Notes under the pieces: generated by a model
Database searches by the model: none
Told to the model about the DNA's origin: nothing
The model's input: only the letters and a program-made list of their open reading frames with translations
From: Impatiens glandulifera
Lineage: Eukaryota > Streptophyta > Magnoliopsida > Ericales > Balsaminaceae
Assembly: GCF_907164915.1 (NCBI RefSeq)
Contig: NC_061866.1
Coordinates: 29,839,905-29,903,904 of the forward strand
Length of the DNA: 64,000 nt
Direction: 5' to 3'
In this document: piece after piece, positions 44,057 to 56,475 of the stretch
Numbering within the stretch: position 1 is the stretch's first letter
Layout: each line of letters begins with the position of its first letter
Position numbers and translations under genes: made by a program

Positions 44057-45769
44057 TCCACGAAAATATTTTTCATTTATTTATTCTATAATTTTTTAAA
44101 TAGTTTTTACTTGTAGCTAGTTGAACTAGTCCTAATATTCTCTACTAAAAGATTTTTTGATTTATTTATTCTATAGTTTTATAAATAATTGTTTCTTGTA
44201 GTTAGTTAAACTAGACCTAATATTCTCTACTAAAATTTGATTTTTAATAGTTGAACATTGACCTAGCTAATCATGCATGTCTTCATTCACCTCTACCAAA
44301 ATAAAGTAAATTGACAAATACGTCATGATACCCCGATTCTCATGTTCGTTGGTTGCTTTGTCGGAGAGTTTGGATCTTGAAAGATGTTCATCTTTACTTT
44401 ATTTGTGAAACGTGGTAGGATTGTTTTTTTTAACTCTGGACAATGTGTTGACTGGTGACGCAAGAATCTCATCTGGACATAGATATTGAGACATTACGTA
44501 ATATTGCACGAGGTTCGAATCATCTTTCGTACTTATGAGAATGATGTATTAATCAAAGCTAATATGGCTTGAAAACCAACTATGTGAAATAGCTAAATGG
44601 TTTTTATTATTCTGATGATTGATGAATGCGGTATATTGATCTCAATCTATTATAGTCTAAAAACGAGCTTTGTGAGATAACCGAAGAGTTTTACGTCCTG
44701 GTGCGGGTGGACATCTTACATATATTATAGTCGGTAAACTAGATGTATGAAATAACCAAGGGGGTTTTCATCGTCTTTCAAATAGAGTTGAAATACAAGT
44801 ACATTAATTGTACGCCACTATAGTCCGTAGACGAGCTCCGTAGATAGCCAGAGGGTTAACACCCTTCCTCAGGTGGGAAACTACATCATATTAACCTCGC
44901 GATCCTAGTTCCGAGTGAGTATCTAATTAGTTCGAGTATACATGTCTAATTAGTCTGATTTACGTTATAGAATTCGTGGGATAGCTAGAGGTTTGCGTCA
45001 GCTTGGTAGATTAACGTCTGAACAATTTTACCGGTTTTGTGAGTGCATAATTTGGGGAGCCAGGTGCCTGATCATACAAGGGTGGTTTGGGTTGCGTCAT
45101 TACATTGTGAGCGACTTACTTCTTAATCTTTGCAAATGTTTTATGCCTTTGTGAGGCAATTTTATGCAAAGACATATTCGATGATTATTGGTGTGTAAAT
45201 CTCACAAACGACTAGAAATAGGGACCTGAAGGACATAATCATAAAAAGATTGTCTTCATCGTCTTTCTAGGAGTCATTTCAAGATCAAGAGGTCATGTCC
45301 TAATTTTATACATAGGTTTTCTGGGAGTCATTTCATCGTCTTCTTTGATTTACTTTGAATGTTTGACTCACTACTTATGTAGACATTGGGATTCTTTTCC
45401 ACAAGAATCGTTTGGAGTCTAAGATGTAGTTGTGGTATTAGAACCTAGAGTTATTGTTTATGATTGAGAGATTATGTCTTAGTTGAAGACCAATAAAACA
45501 AACACAATTATTGTCGAGTTTAGATTTATATCCGGACATCATCACTTACTTGAGCCGCTCCGAGATGTCATGTGAATGAATTATTAAGGCCACGTCAAAA
45601 CTATAATAAGCCTTTCATTGATGAAGTGCATCATCTCTCAATTTTGATACCAAGTCAGTATTTCTCGCATGCTTATTTATTCTCAAATCCTAACATATTT
45701 TTTTCCATCTTCAACTTTCCCTTTTTCCTGCTCGATTTTTTCATGGCAATGCAATGTTCAACTCCTGCT
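44057..45769. other. Intergenic DNA with degenerate ~110-bp repeats
   Basis: Around 44560-45000 a motif of the form TATAGTC..AAACGAGCT.TGTGAGATAACC..AGGGTTTT recurs every 100-130 bases with heavy divergence. A near-duplicate TAGTTGAACTAG/CTAATATTCTCTACTAAAA occurs at 44115-44150 and 44205-44235. No gene is supported. Confidence 0.45.
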
Positions 45770-46450
45770 TTATACTAGTTCCATCCATTTGTGCGGCCAA
45801 CGACTTTTTAGATGATAAGAGATTTTCGAACTCCTCGAGCGAAGGTTGTTGTGCCCATCCTTGAATTGAAATGATAAATAGATTATACTCGGATCAAAGT
45901 TCTTGAACAATATACCTCTTCGTTGAGCATCTGAATTTTTATCATTTGGGTTTAATAAAGAAATTTCCAAGCATATGTTCTTTACCTTAAGAAATAACTT
46001 CGAGACAATTCCAATTTGTTTTGCGGCTACCAACTCGTTTTTTAAATATCTGAAGACAAACCTCGTTCTTTTTTTTGAAAAGACAATCAAGCGTTTCCCA
46101 AATCTCACGAGCATATCCACAATCGATGATGTGCTCGAACAGATTGTGGGAGATTGACATCTTCAACACAAATTCTACCTTCGCGTTGAGTTTCTTCCAC
46201 TTTTTCGATGCTTCCGCATTTTTAGTTACATCCTTAGGAGCTACATCATCGTTGTCTACGACGATTCCCTACAAGTCTTCCCTGATCAGGTACGATTCTA
46301 TATAAGTCTTCTATATCCGGTAGTTTGACTGGTTTAACAACTCTAAACTGAGTCCAGCTATACGACCACCACTTTTCATATCGAATAATAACGATACCTT
46401 CTTCACGAATGTAACCAAAGTTCTAATACCATGTAACGAAGTCACAATTA
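45770..46450 (-). pseudogene. Fragment of a copia gag with primer site
   Basis: Minus-strand frames contain the UBN2 gag region CGYAREIWETLDCLFKKKNEV and LKVKNICLEISLLNPNDK (about 46169-45900). A degenerate primer-site complement (GTTCTAATACCATG, 46421-46434) and a probable LTR start (TGTAACGAAG) follow. The rest of the element is absent. Confidence 0.65.
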
Positions 46451-46674
46451 GAACTTCGATGATCGAACCGTGAATAAGCTTATTAAAAAAATGAATAAAG
46501 ATTTTAGAGATGGAAACAAATTTAAATAAAAAATTTTCTATTAAATTTGTGAAATAAGGATACAATTATATATAAAATAAAACTTAGACATTAAATAAGA
46601 GACGTTCATAATCAAAGAGACTCTTAAATAATAATAATGAAAAGACAAATTTGTTATTATTATCACTTGAGTTT

Positions 46675-47524
46675 CTAATCGGCGCCACCCATGACCAAGA
46701 AATTCCTCTCGGCGCTGATGTGGTTTTGATCTTGAATTAGCGGTTGCTGTTGCGGCCACATCGGACTACTAGTTTGGATCATAGGTGACGACATAGTGCT
46801 TACACGAGTGAAGCTTTGGTTTTGAGCTCGGGTGATGGCGAGTGGATCAAGATGAGGGTTTTGCATGAAGTAATTGGTTTGATGAATAAGATGAGATTGC
46901 AGATTTCCATTAATGGGTGATAATTTATGGGTGATAATCTTCTACGGATATTACTCAACATCATCATTAAGATATCGTCTTGGTCATAATGAAGTCCTGC
47001 AGATAAACCCACTACAGGTTCTCCATTAATCCAGCTCAAAGGCACCTGATGATCAAATGACTCTATCGATCCTAAGTAATTCAACTCCAAATTCTCAAGT
47101 AAATTATTAAAAGAGATCCTTTCCTTCATATCCATCTACAAAATAAATTAATTCTAAACTATTATTATATATATATATATATATATATATAATTTCTCCT
47201 TCATTTATTCATAAAAATAGTAAAAAAAAAATAAACCAAATTAGAGTTATCAACCTTCTATAACAAAAATTATCAAAAATGATTTTATCAAATCTCTTTC
47301 TAAAAAAATCAAAAGTACAAGGTGTTGATTTTATAAATCTTGAACTCTAAAGTTGCCTAACAAATTTACACCATTTCAAAAGTTAAAAAAAAAAAGATTT
47401 GACATTTGTATGCAAGCTCAAGATCTATGTCATTTTTTATTTTTCAAATAATTAACCATGAGATATTGCATTTAGCTAGATCTAGCTATCTATGTATACA
47501 AAGATGATAATAAATATATTTACC
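46675..47524 (-). CDS. Unidentified small gene, copy 1, with leader intron and frameshifted C-terminus
   Basis: A TATA box (minus strand GTATATAAACC, about 47660) precedes an untranslated first exon. That exon ends CAGCTAG at 47524 with a GT donor; a 388-base intron ends TTTTGTAG directly before the ATG at 47135. The ORF reads MDMKERISFNNLLENLELNY, VPLSWINGEPVVGLSAG, MMMLSNIRRRLSPIN and then stops at 46800. A 14-base tandem duplication (ATTATCACCCATWA) sits at RRLSPIN. Ignoring it, the frame would run on through a Gln/Asn/Pro-rich tail (MQNPHLDPLAITRAQNQS to FLVMGGAD) to TAG at 46675. I do not recognise the family; the tail looks like that of a transcription factor. Confidence 0.5.
47166..47191. 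repeat. AT microsatellite in the leader intron
   Basis: An alternating AT run that is shorter in the paired copy (48791-48806). Confidence 0.85.
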
Positions 47525-48477
47525 TAGCTGAAAAAGTGGATGTCCGAAGAATTGATGAATAAGAAATAGTTCTCGCTAGACAATTTAAACAAAAAGAAGA
47601 TGAACAAGAGGTAGAGTGTTAGATGTGAAATGAAAAGAAGAATAAGAGGTTTATATACAATGAAATTGAGCTCAAAATCTGAAATACAATGTAGGAAGAT
47701 TACATGTCTATCTTTGGTCAACAGATAAAAAGCAACTTGTACATTTTTTTAATAATATTTGATAGTTTTTATAAAAACTTTTCTTTTAGTTATTGTAACT
47801 CAACTTATTTTAATGAATGCAATGATTCTGAACAATTTCCAAACTCTAACTAGGTTTAATACCAATAAAATATAATTATTTATAAATCATTTTTGTGTAC
47901 TTAAAAAGAATTGGATTATTTTAAATATACTAGTTAATTTATTGTAATTATTATAACTTCTTTTTATTAAACCTTTATCTTATCTTAATTATTTTTACAA
48001 TCTCTATATATTTATGTACTCATGGATTTTATCTATGTATTTAATATTAGTATTATAATATTTAAGAAAATTATAGACTCATGATAAAGATCAAATAAAT
48101 AAATTACAACAATCTAGATAATTTTTTATTTTTTATTAATTATTTCATTTAATAAATACCTCAGTTTTCCATTGTTTTTATATTTTCTTTTTGTTAATTC
48201 TTTTATTTATAAATTAATTATAAATAAACTTAAGGTGTTATAATATTTTTTGAGATCAATTATTAAAATAATAATCTTAAATAAAGTATAAACACTCAGT
48301 AGATTTTTGTTAAACTCATAAGAAGAAATTAAAGAGGATTAACCCTAACGTTCAAAGGTACAATATGTAAATTTTATGAACGACAAAAAACAAATCTTCT
48401 TTAGCGAGGCAGCTAGCCTGATTGTCGTTTAGTGTCACGTTTATTATATTAGTTGTTAAACAATTTATTTAGTACTT

Positions 48478-49149
48478 TTATTTTAAGTCATAACTAATAC
48501 AATTTATGAGATTGCAGATTTCCATTAATGGGTGATTATTTATGGGTGATAATCTTCTACGGGTATTACTCAACATCATCATGAAGATATGGTCTTGGTC
48601 ATGATGAAGTCCTGCAGATAAACCCAGTACATGTCCTCCGTTAATCCAGATCAAAGGCACCAGATGATCAAATGACTCTATCAATTCTAAGTAATTCAAC
48701 TCCAAATTCTCAAGTAAATTATTAAAAGAGATCCTTTCCTTCATATCCATCTGCAAATTTCATCCAACAAAATAAATTAATTCTAAATTATTATATATAT
48801 ATATATTTAAATATAATTTCTCCTACATTTATTCAAAAAATAGTAAAAAAAAACGAACGAAATTAGAGTTATCAACCATCTATAACAAAATTTATCAAAA
48901 ATGATTTTATCAAATCTCTTTCCAAAAAAATTCAAAAGTACAAGGTGTTGATTTTATAAATCTTGAACTCTAAAGTTGCCTGACAAATTTACACCATTTC
49001 AGAAATCACAAAAAAAAAAAAGATTTGACATTTGAATGCAAGCTCAAGATCTATGTCATTTTATATTTTTAAATAATTAACCATGAAATATTGCATTTAG
49101 CTAGATCTAACTATTTATGTATACAGAGATGATAATAGATATATTTACC
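48478..49149 (-). pseudogene. Unidentified small gene, copy 2 (truncated)
   Basis: It has the same structure as copy 1. A TATA box lies at about 49280, an untranslated exon ends at 49149, and a 398-base GT-AG intron precedes the ATG at 48750. The 90-codon ORF reads MDMKERISFNNLLENLELNY, then diverges (GGHVLGLSAGLHHDQDHIF). It carries the same 14-base duplication and ends at 48478 in unrelated sequence. The C-terminal part is absent, so it is probably a pseudogene, though transcription is possible. Confidence 0.5.
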
Positions 49150-50052
49150 TAGCTGAAAAAATGGAAGTCCAAAGAACTGATGAATAAGAAATAGTTCTCT
49201 CTAGACAATTTAAACAAAAAGAAGATGAGCAAGAGGTAGAGTGTTAGATGTGAAATAAAAAGAAGAATAAGAGGTTTATATACAATGAAATTGAGCTCAA
49301 AATCTGAAATACAATGTAGGAAGATTACATGTCTATCTCTGGTCAACAGATAAAAAGCAATTTGTAGATTTTTTTAATAATATTTGATAGTTATTATGGA
49401 AAATTTTCTTTTAGTTATTGTCGTAAATTTTTAATATCAATAAAATATAATTATTTATAAATCATTTTTGTAGACTTTAAAATGAAATTGGATTATTTTA
49501 CATATATTAGTTAATTTGTTGTAATTATTATAACTTCTTTTTATTAAACCTTTATCTTTATCTTAATTATTTTTGCAATCTCTATAGATTTATGTACTTA
49601 TGGATCTTTATCTATGTATTTAATATTATTATTATAATATTTAAGAAAATTATAGTCTTATGATAAAGATCAAATAAATAAATTACAACAATCTAGATAA
49701 TTTTTTATTTTTTTATTAATTATTTCATTTAAAATATATTTTCTTTTTGTTAATTCTTTTATTTATAAATTAATTATAAATAAACTTAAGGTATAATGTT
49801 TTTTGAGATCAATTATTAATATAATAATCTTAAATAAAGTATAAACACTAAGTAGATTTTTGTTAAACTCATAAGAAGAAATTAAAGAGGATTAACCCTA
49901 ACGTTCAAAGGTACAATATGTAAATTTTATGAACGACAAAAAACAAATCTTCTTTAGCGAGGCAGCTAGCCTGATTGTCGTTTAGTGTCACGTTTATTAT
50001 ATTAGTTGTTAAACAATTTATTTAGTACTTTTCTTTAAGTCATAACTAATAC

Positions 50053-51954
50053 ATTCTTTTATAGAAAACAAACGTGACACAATCATATCTCTTCTTTTCT
50101 TTAACAGAAAACAAATAATATTTTCTTTAATAGAAATATAAACCTGTCTTAATTGACAGTTCACATTTTCTTTAACGGTTAAGCAACTAATAATTTATTT
50201 ATGAGAAAATAAACACGACTCAATTGACAAATCGCGTTTTCTTTAAAGTAAAAATTGTTTTAATAATAAACAAGTATCACGAGAGTCTAAACAAAAGTTT
50301 TCATTTAACTTAACAAATAGTTTATTAAGAATTTTTTTTTAATACACTAAGGTAACTTAAATGAAATATGTTTTAATAGACCTGTTTGATTCAAAGTTGA
50401 ATATCAGGTGTCGTGCTAATTTCATAAACTCGTAAAATAATAAATTAAATTAATTTTATATTGTCTAGTTCTTTGACAATTTTTAAATAATATTTCAAAT
50501 TTATACCATGGGAAAAAAACGTTTAAACAAATATATAAGTTTTTATTATACTAACTGTAGACAAAATTTGTATAGAAATTTTTGTAAGTGGCCAATGTAA
50601 AATCAGTATCATAATAATGGTGTGGGATTGAACTGCATCTTTTTGTTGAACTAAATTTATTTTTAGATGTTATATTGATAATTATGCATTTTAATATACA
50701 TGGACTATTTAAAAAAAATTATGTATTTTAATTTTCTACCTATAAAAGATAACCATTTTGAATAGCTTACCTTAATTAAATTATTACCTTCTCTATGAAA
50801 ATGATTTCCTATTTATAGCACACCACTCTTCCCTTATTTTTTTTCAATAATATTTAATTTATTATTTTCAAATAACTCTCATGTTATTTTCAAAATATCT
50901 AGATAAACAAAATATTATATACAAAAATATATATATTAGAAAATAAATTATTTTATATATATTAAAAAATATATTTTTTTTGTTGATAAGTAAATTGTTG
51001 TTTAAATATTAAGAGTTAACTAAAATTATTTTCAAATTAAACAAGGCCTAGTACTGAAACATAAACTTATTGTATTTCAAAATATTCCAACATTTCTTAC
51101 TATCATCTTAATTGTCAATGACAAAAACATAAGTGTATCGATTATATTAGTTAAATATATATTATCTATATGTGAGTTTAAATAACAATAGTGGTAATTT
51201 CAATGTCTCATCCACTTTGAGTATTAATATATATTTTTGTTTTGTTTTGTGGCGACCTGGTATATTTGATAGAATCGATACGCATATGCTTTTGCTTTTA
51301 GCAATTTGGACAAAAGTCTAGGTGAGCATTATGTGGTGATTTTAAAATCTCAACCATGAGAGAAACTCTTTTTCTATTGTTTTTAGTAGCATTGGTATAT
51401 CTTACAGAATCAATACACTCGCATTCTTGTCTTTGTGCAATAAAGACAAGAGTATAGATGAATATGCAATGGTGATTTTAAAGTCTCAACCTTTATGACT
51501 ACTTTAGCTCATTTGTTTTTTTCTCAAGCCTCGAGTTTCGAGTCAAATCCAATTTTTTTTTAAAAAAAATTCTTTTTTAGGAGCTGAACAATGTTCTTTA
51601 TTCACGTTGTTTAAGATTATGCTTTGATTTTTTTCACGAGCTTTTTTTTAGAATTATATGCAAGTACACGAGACGATGCAATCAAACATCCTTTGCTTGA
51701 ACCGTCTAGGAAATTATTGAGTTCCTTTTGGAACGATCGTCGAAGGGACACTCATCTTAGCTCGTACTTGTTTCCTAATATCCGTTTTTTGTCTTCATTT
51801 ATTTAGAGAAGGATCATGGCGACATTTCATCGCATTATTTTTTTGGCAAACTAATTGTTACAACTAGGCATCGAGACACGACTGCTTACGTATCCTCTTC
51901 ATAGAGGAGTCATGTCAAAATGTAGTTCAAGGTGCAAAAGTATCTGTTTTATAT
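50053..51954. other. AT-rich intergenic DNA
   Basis: I see no gene. A loosely repeated pair lies at about 51245-51330 and 51385-51475 (TTTGGTATATYTKAYAGAATC, then TTAGACAAAAG-like and GGTGATTTTAAARTCTCAACC), suggesting an old duplication. Confidence 0.45.
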
Positions 51955-52744
51955 TGGAAATGCCCCTAGTGTAAACTTGAGTTTTAGTATTATTTATTTT
52001 CGTTTTTCATTTTTTGGAATGCCACTAGTGTGAACTAGGTTTTATTTATTTTTTGAATGGTTTAAAATGCACTACTTGCAGTAAACAACTTACGTTTATG
52101 ACCATTTATGTTTTTAGGATGTCTTACAACGTGTTGTCGAGGATATACGTCTTAAATAACATATTTTTTTGTTCGGATGACTTAGAATGCGCTATTGGTG
52201 ATAGACGTCTTACATCGCATCTTTTTTTAATATATATTTTTATTTTTTGAATAACATACAATGCGTTATCGGGGATAAATGTCTTATATCAAATCGTTTT
52301 TTTCTTATTTGTTTATGGTTAGACATTTTATTAGTATTTTCTGAAGAATGCCCCCAGTGTGAACTAGAGTTTTAATAATATTTTTTTCATTGTTCATTTT
52401 TCATTTTTCGGAATGCCACTAATGTGAACTAGAGTTTTATAATTATTTTTTTCGTTTTTCATTTTTGGAATGCCACTAGTGTGAACTAGGTTTTATTTCT
52501 TTTTTGAATGGTTTAGAATGCACTACTTACGGTAAACAACTTACATTTATGACCATTTATTTTTTTAGGATGTCTTACAACGCGTTATCGCATCTTTTTT
52601 TATTTGGATGACTTAGAATGCGCTATTGGTGATAGACGTCTTACATCACATATTTTTTTATTATTTATTTTTATTTTTTTGATAACTTACAATGCGTTAT
52701 CGGGGATAAACGTCTTACATCAAATCGTTTTTTTCTTATTTGTT
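51955..52744. repeat. Two ~390-bp tandem units
   Basis: Each unit starts GGAATGCCACTAGTGTGAACTAG and ends CAAATCGTTTTTTTCTTATTTG (about 51955-52315 and 52340-52744). Within them a shorter GGATGACTTAGAATGCGCTATTGG-like motif recurs. SIRE element A is inserted at the end of the second unit. Confidence 0.75.
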
Positions 52745-52746
52745 TA

Positions 52747-54740
52747 TGTTGGGTCAAATTATTTTGACTAAGTGTTGAAATAATTTAACCATTGGGATTT
52801 TATTGATGAAATGATTTATGTGCTTTGATGCAGGTGTGTCGAAATCATATTTCATGAGACTTGGCTCTAATGAGGCTCATTAAACCGATTTGGCATTAGA
52901 CGCACAAAATTAGACGTGCAGTCTAACTCAATGGAGTTAGACGTGCAGTCAAACTCAATGGAGTTAGACGTGCAGTCTAATGTATACGAAATTAGACGTG
53001 CAGTCTAACTCAGTGGAGTTAGACGTGCAGTCTAACTCAGTGGAGTTAGACGTGCAGTCTAATGTATATGGAATTAGACGTGCAGTCTAACTTAGTGGAG
53101 TTAGACGTGCAGTCTAATGTATACGGAATTAGACGTGCAGTCTAACTCAGTGGAGTTAGACGTGCAGTCTAATGTATACGGAATTAGACGTACAGTCTAA
53201 CTCAGCGGAGTTAGATGTGCAGTCTAATATATTTGGAATTAGACATGCAGTCTAACTCAGCGGAGTTAGACGTGTAGTCTATTTGATTTTGAAAGTTAGA
53301 CGTGTAGTCTAACTCCTTCAGACAAGTCTGAAGTTGAACCGTAATTAGACGTGTAGTCTAACTCGTGGAGTTAAATGTGCAGTCTAATAGATTGTGAAAG
53401 TTAGACTTGTAGTCTAACTCCTTCAGACAAGTCTGAAGTTGAACCGTAATTAGACGTGCAGTCTAACTCGTGGAGTTACACGTGCAGTCTAATAGATTGT
53501 GAAAGTTAGACGTGTAGTCTAACTACTTCAGACAAGTCTGAAGTTGAACCGTAATTAGACGTGTAGTCTAACTCGTGGAGTTAGACGTGCAGTCTAATAG
53601 ATTGTGAAAGTTAGATGTGTAGTCTAACTCCTTCAGACAAATCTAACTCAGTGGAGTTAGACGGGCAGTCTAATGGTTTGTGAATGATTAGACGTGAAGT
53701 CTAATTGGTGAAAGTTAGACGTGTGGTCTAACTCCTTCAGATTAGTCTGAAGTGATTTTAATTAGGCGTAAGTCTAATCCCATTAGACCAAGTGGTCTAA
53801 TGGATTCTGATCTTAGACAAGGATGTTTGATTGCATTAGACGAGGTCGTCTAACTGAAATACGTCTAATTCTAAGCTTAAGTAGTATGCTTGAAACTAGC
53901 AACCGCCTACCCACGTGCTATAGCTGTTCTCTACTCCTGCTCCACTTTCTAGTGAAGATTATTACGATAACTATATGCAACCAACCAACGAATGCCACGT
54001 AAGTGAATTTCCCTCATATTACTTGTTTTGCAGGTACATCTCTGATGGAATATTCGGCGCATTACTAGTTGGCGTACAACCACGATCCTTGTGCTCAAAA
54101 CCTGATGTGTACGATGGAGGCTTTCCAATGGAAAAGTGCCACGTATCATTATAAAGATTCGACCGTTAGTCTCTTCCCAGTATTTATCAAATCTCAAGGA
54201 CAACGGACAATCAGTCAACAACTCTACAATCTTTCGATTATCTTGCTTGCTTAAATTACAGAGAGAGAAATCAAGCTTTGAACATTCATACTGTGAAGTT
54301 GTTTTCCTGATTGTATTGTGTGTGAATCAAGAGAAAGCTAGAATCAAAAACACCGTTAGATGAGTGATATTCTTTATCTTGTAAATTGAACAGAGTGTGT
54401 TCTGTTCAATAGTGAGCTAAGTGTGTGCAAATTGTATTTGATTCGAATCATATTTTAGTGAATCCTTCTGGTAGTTAGAAGAAGGGGTGACGTAGGAGAG
54501 TTTCTCCAAACATCCATAAACAAATTGCTGTGTTCTTTCATTTCTGTCATCTTTTCATTCTTCATCTCGAGCTTCAAACCCAAGTAAACAATTCCGCCTT
54601 GATTCTGTTTCAAGTGTTTACAAGGGTTTGCATAGAATAGAAAGTGAATTAAATCCCTAACAAGATTTCTTTCAAACCGTTTTTCGTAAGCCTTCATCAA
54701 TAGCCAGACCCTGTCTCTATTGATAAAGACGATCCTATCA
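52747..54740 (+). repeat. 5' LTR of SIRE element A
   Basis: The LTR is TGTTGGGTCAAATT...GATCCTATCA, 1994 bp, followed after two bases by the primer site. Roughly half (52905-53870) is an array of TTAGACGTGCAGTCTAA palindromes. The 3' part has the conserved AAGGGGTGACGTAGGAG block (54481-54500). It matches the LTR at 56476 over its whole length. Confidence 0.9.
52905..53870. repeat. Palindromic minisatellite array in LTR A
   Basis: Dozens of copies of TTAGACGTGCAGTCTAA, itself an inverted repeat (TTAGAC...GTCTAA), alternate with short spacers such as CTCAGTGGAG or TGTATACGGAA. This gives higher-order periods of about 27 and 54 bases, later replaced by a longer unit with CTCCTTCAGACAAGTCTGAAG. 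Confidence 0.92.
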
Positions 54741-54742
54741 AT

Positions 54743-54754
54743 TGGTATCAGAGC
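54743..54754 (+). other. Primer binding site of element A
   Basis: TGGTATCAGAGC, matching initiator methionine tRNA. Confidence 0.92.
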
Positions 54755-54789
54755 CCTATTTCTATTCTCAAGCATCAAGATCCTGTAAC

Positions 54790-55967
54790 ATGTCTATCAT
54801 CAATGAGATCCCTATTCTGTCAAGGGACAACTGCGAATATTGGATGATGAGAATGCAAGCTCACTTGGCTTCTCTTGATTGTGATATGTGGAGCGTCATT
54901 ACTGATGGCCCCATAAAGATTACGAAGCCAAGGAGTGAGTGGACTACTGAAGATAATATGACCAACAACCTTGATAATTATGCTAGGAACATTCAGTATC
55001 AGTCGATCAACATGAACGTGTTCTATGAAATCAAGTCCTGTTCCTCTATTAAAGAGATATGGGACAAGCTTAATCAGATCTACGGTAGAAGTATTCAAGA
55101 AAAGAAGGACCAGAAAGCGTTCATGTGCAGTTAAAACAAATCCAAATGGGACGATAGCGATTCAGAGGAGTCTCCTGCTGAAAAAGAGAATGAAGCTGTT
55201 ACATGTTTGATGGCAGATGACCAATCCAAGGTAAATGATATCTCTGCACCAGAATTTACAAACGAGGAGTTAACTAATGCACTCAATGAAATGGCCATTG
55301 AGTACAAGAAGTTAACTGACTCTTTTTATGAAATGAAAGTTAAATATGAATCAATTGTTCTTTCTTCCAACAAAGAATTTGAATCAAACATTTTTGATGA
55401 AAACATAGCAGAGATCTCATCTGAGAATGAGATGCTCAGAGAACAGATCCAAACTCTTTCATCTGAAAACAATAGATTAAACTATATAGTCAGTGCATGG
55501 ACAAGGTCAGGAGATGATGTCAGACATTAGATCAGTATGTTGAAACCTGCTAGATCTAGATCCAGATTGGGATTTGACATCAATGACCCTAACCTGTCAT
55601 GCAAAAAGTACAACTCAGCAACTGAAAAGTTTGAGCCTATAAGCTTTGTCAAGGGAGTATGACTGACATTGAATCTGATCCTATTCATGAAGAAGTAGCT
55701 TTCAAAAATGAAATAATTTATGTTCCGCCGACTGTTAGCTGGCATAAGAATAAACTAGAAGCAACTAGCAAGTCTGGCAATCTAAAACCTGACTCTAAGT
55801 CAAGGAGTTTTAAAAGAAAGTATTCTTCAAAAACTAAGGGATCAGTGGCTAGCAGGAAGTCATCTGCTAAGTCAAAATTATATGCATTAATCACAACAAA
55901 AAATGAGAAATCCATCAGAATAACTCAAATATGGATTCCTAAGGGACTGATTGACCGAGGACCCAAT
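54790..55967 (+). pseudogene. gag of SIRE element A
   Basis: The ATG at 54790 starts MSIINEIPILSRDNCEYWMM and continues with the SIRE capsid pattern (DMWSVITDGP; FYEIKSCSSIKEIWDKLNQIYG). An in-frame TAA occurs at 55132. The same frame goes on to 55530 (coiled-coil segment LSSENEMLREQIQ), then shifts to the basic region ending QIWIPKGLIDRGPN before TGA at 55968. Confidence 0.85.
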
Positions 55968-56009
55968 TGAAAGTGGGTACCAAAAGATTGTAAATATCTA
56001 TTTATGTAG

Positions 56010-56475
56010 GTACAAATAAACGAAGGGCTGGAGGAATCTGTATGGTATCTTGATAGCGGATGTTCCAAGCATATGACAGGAAACAGACGGCTTCTGACTG
56101 ATATATCAGATTACTCTGGACCTAAGATCACTTTTGGTGACAACAAGAAGGGTAAGACCATGGGTAAGGGTAAGATTATCCATGGTAACCTAGCTATTAA
56201 TGACGTGATGCTTGTTGATAATCTGTGTTATAATTTGATCAGTATTAGTCAATTATGTGATAATGGTTTGTCAGTAGATTTTCAAACTCATGCATGTCTA
56301 GTTAAAGACCAAGATGGAAACACTTTATTGACTAGCAGAAGAGTAGGAAACTCATACAAAATGAATTGGCAAAAAGATTCTTCTAATCCTATGTGCATGA
56401 TTGCCAAGAATGACCAGAAATGGTTATGACATAAAAGTTTGAACCATTTAAATTTCAAGACTATCAACAACATTT
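56010..56475 (+). pseudogene. Protease and pre-integrase start of element A
   Basis: SVWYLDSGCSKHMTGN (about 56040-56090) is the typical SIRE/Maximus protease site. It is followed by GPKITFGDNKKGKT, NLISISQLCDNGLSVDF and MIAKNDQKWL, where a TGA replaces Trp at the HKSLNHL motif. Element B interrupts it. Confidence 0.85.

Larger units (their letters stand above)
46885..50052. repeat. Tandem duplication of ~1.6 kb carrying the unidentified gene and its promoter
   Basis: The segment from ATGAGATTGCAGATTTCCATT (about 46890) to CATAACTAATAC (48497) recurs at about 48505-50052. It includes the coding exon, intron, TATA box and upstream region. Copy 2 lacks the last about 200 bases of the gene. The distal upstream block (48330-48497 versus 49885-50052) is almost identical, whereas the rest differs at several percent of positions. 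Confidence 0.88.
52747..56475 (+). mobile_element. SIRE-type copia element A, left part
   Basis: It has a 5' LTR, primer site, gag and the beginning of pol. At 56475 the sequence switches to the LTR of element B in the middle of the pre-integrase region (...NHLNFKTINNI). The remainder of A is expected beyond element B, outside the window. Confidence 0.85.

Noticed and set aside
41930..44080. Target-site duplication for retroposon copy 3
   Set aside because: ATAACCATCAC near 41928 and ATAATCATCCAC after the poly(A) at 44050 are only loosely similar, and the 5' end of the element is not independently defined.
52905..53870. CRISPR-like repeat array
   Set aside because: Regular short palindromic repeats with short spacers look CRISPR-like at first sight. 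But the spacers repeat too, the array lies inside a plant LTR, and there are no cas genes; it is a minisatellite.
53990..54040. Intron in LTR A (GTAAGT...TTTTGCAG)
   Set aside because: The splice-like signals are only about 35 bases apart, too short for a plant intron.
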